Below are positions 11,204 through 17,264 of a stretch of DNA of 64,000 bases, in pieces. Source of the stretch: Candidatus Ribeiella danica (GTDB taxonomy: Bacteria > Chloroflexota > Chloroflexia > Chloroflexales > Roseiflexaceae). A model generated the notes under the pieces. It saw nothing but the letters and a program-made list of their open reading frames with translations, was not told where the DNA came from and searched no databases. Every line of letters starts with the position of its first letter. Within the stretch, counting starts at the first letter, position 1. The stretch spans positions 16,739 through 80,738 of the forward strand of contig JADKFS010000006.1 in the NCBI GenBank assembly GCA_016717335.1, read 5' to 3'. A program made the position numbers and the translations under genes.

Positions 11204-11390
11204 GGTATCCCTCCTTGCTCGCTGCCATGATAGCACATAGAAGGCGCCAACGGAGGCCAGCAGAGCAGGCGGCCAGGGAGGGCGGCCACAGAGGTGCTTC
11301 TGCCTCCCTACTCGCCCTCGTCAGCCCGTCATCCTCCCGTAACGAACGCGGGTGCGTCGTAGCAAGCATGCCGTGGTATCCTCTGCGTCC

Positions 11391-11414
11391 CTTGACGAGA
11401 CGGAGGAGGCCATG
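11391..11414 (+). promoter_or_regulatory. 5'-UTR hairpin covering the ribosome binding site
   Basis: The leader TCCTCTGCGTC at about 11380-11390 can pair with GAGACGGAGGA at about 11398-11408, which includes the Shine-Dalgarno GGAGGAGG in front of the ATG at 11412. A related leader at 27772-27850 keeps the same fold with base changes on both arms. Translation control by sequestering the site is an inference. Confidence 0.4.
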
Positions 11415-11633
11415 TGCGAGCTACAAACGGACGTCGTCGCCGATCGGCGGGTGCGGCTGGTCGCCCATCCCGGCGGGCGCTACGCGGTGACGATCGAGGT
11501 GTGGGGGCCGGAGGGCTGGGAAGACATCAGCCTGCTATCGGACCAAAATCTGGACCTGCACACCGCCAGCCTGTGCTACCGGCTGCGGCGGACCGAGCAG
11601 CTGGCGCGGGCGGTCGCCTGGGAGCAGCCGTGA
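11412..11633 (+). CDS. Small conserved-looking protein of unknown function
   Basis: The 73-residue product starts at the ATG at 11412, seven bases after GGAGGAGG. It has a beta-rich pattern (RRVRLVAHPGGRYAVTIEVWGPEGW) followed by a helix near the C-terminus. I recognise no family. Its stop overlaps the GTG of the next gene (GTGA), so the two are translationally coupled. The leader and first codons recur in truncated form at 27772-27981. Confidence 0.55.
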   Translation: MCELQTDVVADRRVRLVAHPGGRYAVTIEVWGPEGWEDISLLSDQNLDLHTASLCYRLRRTEQLARAVAWEQP

Positions 11634-11836
11634 GCGCCGAGCGCGACCCGGCCGAGGATCGGCTGCGCGACACGGCGCACGACGCCTGCATGGCGTTCTG
11701 GCGCGAGGCGGACACGCCGGCCCCCGAGCAGCTCTGGCGGGCCTACTGCGCGGCCCAGGCGCGCTACGGCGACTACCTGCTGGAGCGGGTCATCCAGTCG
11801 TGCCGGTCGATCGCGCCGGTCGGCATATCCGCCTGA
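11630..11836 (+). CDS. Small helical protein of unknown function, coupled to upstream gene
   Basis: The 68-residue product starts at a GTG overlapping the previous stop. It is acidic and predicted helical (DTAHDACMAFWREAD...WRAYCAAQARYGDYLLERVI). I do not recognise a family. The GTGA overlap and co-orientation make a two-gene unit with the 73-residue gene; a small toxin-antitoxin-like or accessory pair is possible but unproven. Confidence 0.5.
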   Translation: MSAERDPAEDRLRDTAHDACMAFWREADTPAPEQLWRAYCAAQARYGDYLLERVIQSCRSIAPVGISA

Positions 11837-11981
11837 TCGTGTAGGCGACCGGCAGAGGCCACCGTGCGGAAGACAGATGACATTGCGACAATCGTGGCAC
11901 ACCCGGCGGCGGCAGCGCTGCCAGGCTATACTACCGCTTACACTGTGCGCCGCTCATAGCCGATAAGGTGGGAGACACGCA

Positions 11982-12242
11982 ATGGATGCCATCCGTATCT
12001 ACACGATCGTCGAGCAGGACGGCGAGATCCACCTCGCGAATATGCCGATCAAGCGCGGCCAGCGTGTCGAGATGATTGTGTTGACCGAGTCGCCTGCCAC
12101 CGGCGAGCGCCCGCCACTCACTGCGGCCGGCCTGCTGTCCTCCGGTCTAGTTGGCCTGTGGGAAGGGCGCGAGGACATCGCCGATAGCTCGGCGTTCGCC
12201 CGCCAGCTGCGCGACCAGGCGCAGCACCGCAATCGCTCGTAG
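11982..12242 (+). CDS. VapB-like antitoxin candidate
   Basis: The 86-residue product has a short beta N-terminus (IRIYTIVEQDGEIHL) and a region KRGQRVEMIVL, followed by a less ordered tail ending FARQLRDQAQHRNR. This plan matches Chloroflexota and cyanobacterial antitoxins that precede PIN toxins. GGTGGGAG lies eight bases upstream of the ATG. A PIN-like fragment begins straight after the stop, supporting the call. Confidence is limited because no single diagnostic motif is visible. Confidence 0.5.
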   Translation: MDAIRIYTIVEQDGEIHLANMPIKRGQRVEMIVLTESPATGERPPLTAAGLLSSGLVGLWEGREDIADSSAFARQLRDQAQHRNRS

Positions 12243-12290
12243 CCGCTGCTGCTGCTCGACACCGCTATCATGTTGGACGCTGCATGTGCA
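12243..12290 (+). pseudogene. PIN-domain (VapC-like) toxin remnant
   Basis: Directly after the antitoxin stop the sequence reads LLLLDTAIMLDA, the first strand of a PIN nuclease with its first acidic residue. It then runs into unrelated sequence without the remaining catalytic motifs. Only the 5' end of the toxin survives. Confidence 0.4.
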
Positions 12291-12319
12291 ACCAGGAATG
12301 TGGTATGGTACAATCAAAT

Positions 12320-12394
12320 TTGACTGCGGAAGATATTCAGGCGTGCCTGAGCTTTGCTGCGGACCGCGACCATCACATCCTTGTGGCAGCATGA
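12320..12394 (+). pseudogene. DUF433 antitoxin C-terminal remnant
   Basis: The stretch LTAEDIQACLSFAADRDHH followed by ILVAA is the usual C-terminal end of one DUF433 subgroup. It stops at TGA overlapping the ATG of a DUF5615 remnant, the standard gene order. The 5' two thirds are missing. Confidence 0.55.
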
Positions 12395-12486
12395 AACTGC
12401 TCTTTGATCATCATCTATCCCGCAAGCTCGTCGGACGACTTGAAGATCTGTTCCCAGGTTCAAGCCATGTCGTTTTCCGTGGCTAA
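12391..12486 (+). pseudogene. DUF5615 toxin N-terminal remnant
   Basis: The product MKLLFDHHLSRKLVGRLEDL continues PGSSHVVFRG and stops after 31 residues. It is the first strand-helix unit of DUF5615 PIN-like toxins; the full family has about 115 residues. Its start overlaps the antitoxin remnant by four bases (ATGA). Confidence 0.6.
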
Positions 12487-12666
12487 GGCGCTGCGCGTGC
12501 TGTCGTTCATCGTTCGCTCCCGCATCATCGTGTGGTCTAGCACGGCATCAGCGTCGAGCATGGTGATGCCGCCGGAGTAGCACCCGCGCTTTCGAAGGCC
12601 GGCGGGCACTGGCGCTGCTCGAAGTCAAAGAGCAACGGCTTCGGGACCTGGAAGCGCTGGATCTCC

Positions 12667-13168
12667 TCATTGCTGCGCTCCTCGTGCCAACCAAGCCCGC
12701 ATATCCAAACTCATGCTCTTCATGGAAATGGGCGAAGAAATCACTCGGTTTGACGGACTCAGCTTCCAACCATGGAAGATAGCGCACTGGATCGCTGAGG
12801 ACTGCATCGGGTAAACCTTCGATGGCGGCGAACATCTGCTGAAATACGTGATGCGATTCATCCAGGACTTCACGCACCGAGCGGCCGTGATTGGACTCAT
12901 AGATCCACGCATTGATTTCATCCAGATCCACGTCAGCTTGGAGGTGCGCTGGCCAGGGTGAGGGCGGCTCCCCTTCGCCACGTTGTGCCGCTTGTAAGCG
13001 GGCGACCGTTCGGTGCCGCCAGCCGGTCAGGTGCGCGATGATGTCCTTGATCGACCAGTCAGCAGCCGCGCCGGGCTGATCCATCCGCGCCTCGCCAATC
13101 TGGTCGAGCAGCGCTTCCCATCGCCGATACTCTTCCCGCACCCCCTGCAACAGTTCAGACTTGTTCAT
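12667..13168 (-). CDS. ClbS/DfsB (DinB-like four-helix) family protein, one frameshift
   Basis: The ATG at 13168 has a perfect AAGGAGG seven bases upstream. The product begins MNKSELLQGVREEYRRWEAL and contains DWSIKDIIAHLTGWRHRTV, the DinB/ClbS helix with a metal-type histidine, then ESNHGRSVREVLDESHHVF. The expected ending DMRAWLARGAQQ lies in another frame, so one base is missing or extra near 12712. Corrected length is about 167 residues, normal for ClbS/DfsB/IrcA proteins. Family members act as cyclopropane hydrolases or thiol-associated transferases; the substrate here is unknown. The 5' leader overlaps a reverse-transcriptase remnant. Confidence 0.7.
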
Positions 13169-13244
13169 GGATACCTCCTTCTGTACCATCGCTGCTCGCG
13201 TAGTCTACCACGGAAAATGGTGGATGGCAGGATTGTATGTCATC

Positions 13245-13341
13245 GCCCGCCCCGCTGGCCAGAATCAGGTCGATCAGCGCCAGCACGCGGTCGTCGGCGA
13301 TCCGGCGGGCGAGCAGGCGGCGCAGCACCTCGAGGTTTTCA
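13245..13341 (-). pseudogene. Internal fragment of a DGR-type reverse transcriptase
   Basis: The minus strand reads ENLEVLRRLLARRIADDR then VLALIDLILASGAG, the block just after the first catalytic aspartate motif of DGR/retron-like reverse transcriptases. It directly follows GGAGCGATGAA, the same start context as the N-terminal RT fragment at 20308, but in a different frame. The RT start and this internal block were therefore joined by deletion. No YxDD core is present, so no active enzyme is made here. Confidence 0.65.
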
Positions 13342-13411
13342 TCGCTCCGCTTACCAAAAAATACGCGATTCGCGCCTGCGGCGCGTGCAAGGGGGCATTG
13401 CCCCCAACCGC

Positions 13412-13479
13412 ATAACCGATAGCCGATAGCCGATAATCATCAGCGCCCGCAGAACTATCGGCTATCGGCTATCGACTAT
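13412..13479. repeat. Long inverted repeat at the end of variable repeat 1
   Basis: CCGATAGCCGATAGCCGAT on the left arm pairs with ATCGGCTATCGGCTATCG on the right arm across a ~20-base loop. The structure overlaps the stop codon of the NACHT-FGE gene and starts ~20 bp beyond the conserved VR end. DGR variable repeats elsewhere are followed by hairpin/cruciform structures that help retrohoming; this fits that role or a terminator. A near copy lies at 20379-20448. Confidence 0.8.
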
Positions 13480-16400
13480 CGGCTATTCGTGCGATACCGG
13501 GCAAGACGAAAGCCGACGACGTCGTAATGGTAGTCGGGCGTGAGGTCGTTACGGCCGGACGCGCGCAGGTAGATCGAAAGATCGAACCAGCCGCCGCCGC
13601 GAAGTGTAAATAGTTCTTTCGATGGGTCGTCCGGTGCCTCGCGTCCATCATCCGGTTCATACGGGTACGGTCGGTAGATACTGCGGGTCCACTCCCACAC
13701 GTTGCCGGCCAGGTCCAGCACGCCCTCGGGTGTTGCGCCTGCTGAGAAGCAGCCCACCGCCGTCGTGCCCTTGTAGATCTGATTGAAGTTGGCGCGCTCG
13801 CCGTCCGGCTGCGGTTCGCCCCAGGGATACGGCCGGCGCTCCACGCCGCGCGCCGCATACTCCCACTCGGCCTCGGAAGGTAGTGTGTAGATGGATTTGT
13901 CGGGATTATACACCTGGTTCTGCGTCAGCCAGCGGCAAAACGCGGTCGCCTCATACCACGATACGCCGACCACCGGGTGATTCGGGCGATCTCTTCCGAA
14001 CTGTTCGTTGTCCCACCACTCGGGCTGGTCCTTGTGGGTGCGGCGCTGCCACTCCTGTAGCCCTTCCGTCGCGGCGTCGTCGCGCGCCAGCCAGTCCCGC
14101 GCGGCAGCATCCCACCACGGCTTTGCAGGGTCGTACCCGCCGTCGTCCAGAAAGCGCTGGTATTGCGCGTTGGTAATGGGAGTGCGTCCAATCGCGAATG
14201 CGGGCAGTTGGAGCGGTGCCTCCGTCGCGTTAGTCTCACGCTTCGCGAAAACGTCGGCGTAGCGCTCTGCCTGGCCCTCGCCTCGTTCCTGCCAATAGGT
14301 CAGCCACAGCGCACGCACATGCTCTGTTTGTGCGGCGGGAATGCCCAGCACCACCGACGCGCCGGGCAGCTCGACCATCGCCGGCGGCAGGCCGCACGCG
14401 CCCGGCCGTGGGTCGCCGAGCTGGCCCAGGCGCACACCGGCATGCACGCGCTCGGCCGCCGGCAGCTCCGTGCCCTCGACCACCCCCGCCAGCGCCTGCG
14501 CCAGCTCCCCCCGCAGCGCCGTGAACTCGTCGCCGCTGCGCTCCAGCCGGTCCCAGCCGACATCCGCGGCCAGCTCGGCCGCGAAGATGCTGTCGCGCTG
14601 GCGCTGCGCCAGATCGCGCTTGCCCGTACGCAGCAGCCGGCTGAGCAGCTGGTAGGGCATGGCCAGCGCGCCTTCGCTCACCAGGTGCCCGATGCCCAGC
14701 ACGATCGGCACGCGCCAGCGGTCGTCGCCACGCCGCTCCATGATCCGATCGACGAACCCAACGCCGCGGATCAGCTCCAGCCCGGCCAGGTACTCCTGGA
14801 AGGTCTGGTGCGGAAAGGCGTAGGCATCGCCCGCGTCGCTGGCCTGCAGCAGCCCGGCGCGCACGTCGGTGTACTCCAGGAAGCGCCTGGCGCCCTCGTG
14901 CGGGTTGGGGTGCTTGAGCCGCTCCAGCTCGTCGGCGACCAGCTCGCGCAAGTCCGACCGGCGCAGCCGGCCGACGTCGCCGGGCGCGGCGGCTTCATGC
15001 GCCGCGTAGGCGGTGCGCGCCAGCAATGGCCGCAGCGTCTTCACGTCGGCGTCGGGCAGGCCGATGTAGTGCATGAGCGAGCCGTAGTCGGTCTCGTCCC
15101 GGCCGGCGATCTCCCACTGCACCAGCAGAATGTCCAGGCAGCGCGCGTACAGGCTGACGCGATCCTCCGGCAGGCGCCCATCGTTCAGGTGCACCAGCGC
15201 CATAATCGTCAGCAGCAGCGGCCGGACGCTCAGCCGCTTTAAGTCGTCGCGCTCGACCACCGCGCGCTGGAGCGCCGCGACGCGCGCGTCGCGCCGGGCC
15301 GGCGGCATCCGGCTGGCAGCGGCGGCAGCGGCGTACCAGGCCTGAATGAAGGCCTGCACCTGGCCGGGGGTCCAGTCGGCCAGGGTGGCGGTGGGCCAGC
15401 CCGCCAGCTGCCACTGCTGGTTCTGCTCGCCGTCATAGGCCCGCACGCGGCAGGCCACGACGATGCGGCAGCGCGGCTGCTCGGCGGCGAAGGCCTGGAC
15501 GGCGGCGACGACCTGGCGGCGCGAGTCGCCGCCGGCGACTTCGTCCAGGCCGTCGAGCAGCAGCAGGACGTGGCCGCGCGCCAGCTCGGCCCGCACGGCG
15601 GCGACGACGTCTCTGGTCGCGCCGTGATCGTTCAGATGTGCGTCGATCGCGGCCCACAGATCGGCGGCGCTGCCATTGTGGCCGTTCAGCGCGGCCAGGC
15701 GCCGCGCCAGCGGCAGCAGCGGCATGAACAGCGGGATCAGCTGACCGTTCAGGCCGAGCGTCTGCCAGCCGTGGAGCTGACTGTTCACGTCGAGCGTATC
15801 GTCCAGGCCGGCGCGCGCCAGGGTGAGCGCCAGGTAGCGCAGCGCGGTGCTCTTGCCGCTGCCCGGCTCGCCCAGCAGCACCAGGCGCGGGCTGGCGGCA
15901 ATCGCCTCGGTGACGAGCTGCGGGCCGGAGAAGACCAGGCGATCGGCGTCCTGCGCGCGCCGCCGCACGTCGTCGAGTGCGAGCGTCTCCAGCGCGCGGC
16001 CGGCGAGTCGGGTCGCGCCAGGGAGCCCCAGCGGTCCGTCGCTGTCCAGATCCGTGTCGACGGCCGTGAGCTGATCGCCCGGCTCGCGGCGCTGCGCGCG
16101 TACGGCCTGGCGCTGCTGCGCCGGCAGCAGCTGCGCGCCCGTGTGCTGCGCCAGGTACGATTGGGCATCGAACTGCTGCAGGTCGGCGCCTTCAAATACC
16201 TCGCGCTCGGCCAGCTCAGTCGTCGCAAGCTGCGTGTAGACCTGGTCAAGGTCGATCTGGAGCACATCGGTGGCGGTCTTCTGCTCGCGGACGCCGCGCA
16301 GGGGCAGCAGGCCGCACTGGCTGGCGAGCCAGCGCAGGTAGCCGGCCAGGAGCTGCCGGGCGCTGTGGGTGCGCTCGCCGACGATGTACAGGTCGCCGTG

Positions 16401-16589
16401 GACGTCGCCGGCGACCGCCGCCGCGATCGTGGCGTAGCCACTGATGTGCTGGGTATGGCCGCGCGCGGCGGGCGGCGCTGCAGCCTCCTTTTCGGCGATA
16501 AGCTGCTCGAACATCGCGCGCGCTGCCGCATCGGGTGCGGCGTCGCGCAGGGCGCGCAGAAAGTCAAGCTGTGTGGCGAGGTCGCTCAT
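13476..16589 (-). CDS. NACHT NTPase with C-terminal FGE-sulfatase domain (DGR target 1)
   Basis: The 1037-residue protein starts best at the ATG at 16589 (MSDLATQLDFLRALRDAAP), matching the starts of its two paralogues; upstream the frame runs through a minisatellite. Residues 1-35 form a small helical domain and about 60-80 a strand motif GDVHGDLYIVG shared with the paralogues. The NTPase lies at about 240-420 with Walker A GEPGSGKS and Walker B LLLLDGLDEV, followed by helical repeats containing FPHQTFQEYLAGLEL. From about residue 790 an FGE domain runs to the end: ITNAQYQRFLDDGGY, PVVGVSWYEATAFCRWL, LPSEAEWEYAARG, LAGNVWEWTRS, LRGGGW, VGFRLAR. The last ~37 residues are the variable repeat. 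This is the plan of bacterial NLR-like conflict receptors, with the lectin-fold end as sensor (inference). Confidence 0.9.
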   Translation of the reverse strand: MSDLATQLDFLRALRDAAPDAAARAMFEQLIAEKEAAAPPAARGHTQHISGYATIAAAVAGDVHGDLYIVGERTHSARQLLAGYLRWLASQCGLLPLRGVREQKTATDVLQIDLDQVYTQLATTELAEREVFEGADLQQFDAQSYLAQHTGAQLLPAQQRQAVRAQRREPGDQLTAVDTDLDSDGPLGLPGATRLAGRALETLALDDVRRRAQDADRLVFSGPQLVTEAIAASPRLVLLGEPGSGKSTALRYLALTLARAGLDDTLDVNSQLHGWQTLGLNGQLIPLFMPLLPLARRLAALNGHNGSAADLWAAIDAHLNDHGATRDVVAAVRAELARGHVLLLLDGLDEVAGGDSRRQVVAAVQAFAAEQPRCRIVVACRVRAYDGEQNQQWQLAGWPTATLADWTPGQVQAFIQAWYAAAAAASRMPPARRDARVAALQRAVVERDDLKRLSVRPLLLTIMALVHLNDGRLPEDRVSLYARCLDILLVQWEIAGRDETDYGSLMHYIGLPDADVKTLRPLLARTAYAAHEAAAPGDVGRLRRSDLRELVADELERLKHPNPHEGARRFLEYTDVRAGLLQASDAGDAYAFPHQTFQEYLAGLELIRGVGFVDRIMERRGDDRWRVPIVLGIGHLVSEGALAMPYQLLSRLLRTGKRDLAQRQRDSIFAAELAADVGWDRLERSGDEFTALRGELAQALAGVVEGTELPAAERVHAGVRLGQLGDPRPGACGLPPAMVELPGASVVLGIPAAQTEHVRALWLTYWQERGEGQAERYADVFAKRETNATEAPLQLPAFAIGRTPITNAQYQRFLDDGGYDPAKPWWDAAARDWLARDDAATEGLQEWQRRTHKDQPEWWDNEQFGRDRPNHPVVGVSWYEATAFCRWLTQNQVYNPDKSIYTLPSEAEWEYAARGVERRPYPWGEPQPDGERANFNQIYKGTTAVGCFSAGATPEGVLDLAGNVWEWTRSIYRPYPYEPDDGREAPDDPSKELFTLRGGGWFDLSIYLRASGRNDLTPDYHYDVVGFRLARYRTNSR
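13497..13606 (-). repeat. DGR variable repeat 1 (VR1)
   Basis: The segment encodes LRGGGW FDLSIY LRAS GRNDLTPDYHYDV VGFRLAR. Compared with VR2 and VR3 its invariant blocks are nearly identical at the DNA level, whereas codons between them differ at first and second positions. All differences from the template-like remnant at 23576 are at template adenines. The 3' block GTCGGCTTTCGTCTTGCCCG is constant in all copies and would be the initiation-of-mutagenic-homing site. Confidence 0.8.
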
Positions 16590-16709
16590 CGGCGCTGCTC
16601 CCATTGTTACTTCTATGTGATAAACGCGCGACACGATAGGATTCGAACGCGGGAGGGCGGAACCGTTGGCCGGGCGAAAGGGAAGCGATCTCCTCCGCTG
16701 CTCTTGCGG

Positions 16710-16982
16710 CAGACCCTCTGCGGCCTGCGGCAGACCTTCTGCAGCCTGCAACAGACCCTCTGCGGCCTGCGACAGACCCTCTGCGGCCTGCAACAGACCT
16801 TCTGCAGCCTGCAACAGACCTTCTGCAGCCTGCAACAGACCCTCTGCAGCCTGCAACAGACCCTCTGCAGCCTGCAACAGACCTTCTGCAGCCTGCAACA
16901 GACCTTCTGCAGCCTGCAACAGACCTTCTGCAGCCTGCAACAGACCTTCTGCAGCCTGCGGCAGACCTTCTGCGGCCTGCGA
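16710..16982. repeat. 21-bp minisatellite, 13 copies
   Basis: The unit CAGACCTTCTGCAGCCTGCAA (written here as CAGACCTTCTGCAGCCTGCA plus A) is repeated 13 times head to tail, exactly 273 bp. Copies differ at three positions: C/T, A/G, and the last two bases. On the minus strand it stays open in all frames, giving a (QAAEGLL)n extension in front of the NACHT-FGE gene 1. I do not believe this is translated, since the true start is downstream. The period being a multiple of three is noteworthy. Confidence 0.92.
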
Positions 16983-17004
16983 CAGGCCCTCACGCCCCCC
17001 CCTG

Positions 17005-17116
17005 CCCCCTCTCCCGCTTGCGGGAGAGGGGGGATTTCTTGGCGGTATGGCGGTTTCGGCTTTGCCGAAACCGCCATACCGCCAGCTATGTCCCCCTCCC
17101 CTGGCAGGGGAGGGGG
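17005..17116. repeat. Composite palindromic element (three hairpins)
   Basis: Three perfect inverted repeats lie side by side: CCCTCTCCCGCTTGCGGGAG (about 17006-17031), a 45-bp repeat with arms TGGCGGTATGGCGGTTTCGG (17040-17084), and CCCTCCCCTGGCAGGGGAGG (about 17093-17115). A similar compound structure lies at 36708-36800, and simpler members lie at about 48155-48197 and 58262-58303. They look like a dispersed REP/MITE-like family. Confidence 0.8.
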
Positions 17117-17264
17117 CAGGGGGTGGGGTCCTCATCGCGTTAAGGTAACGCCTATGCCTTGCAACCCCCACGGGCCGCGCGCCCTCCCGCGCTATCCGGA
17201 CCAGTGCTCGCCGCAGCGTGCCGCTCACGCCGGAACACAGGACACAGCACGCATAATAAATGCT

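Noticed and set aside
16590..17228. N-terminal (QAAEGLL)n extension of NACHT-FGE gene 1
   Set aside because: Paralogues start at MSD/MTD, so the extension is a minisatellite that happens to be open.
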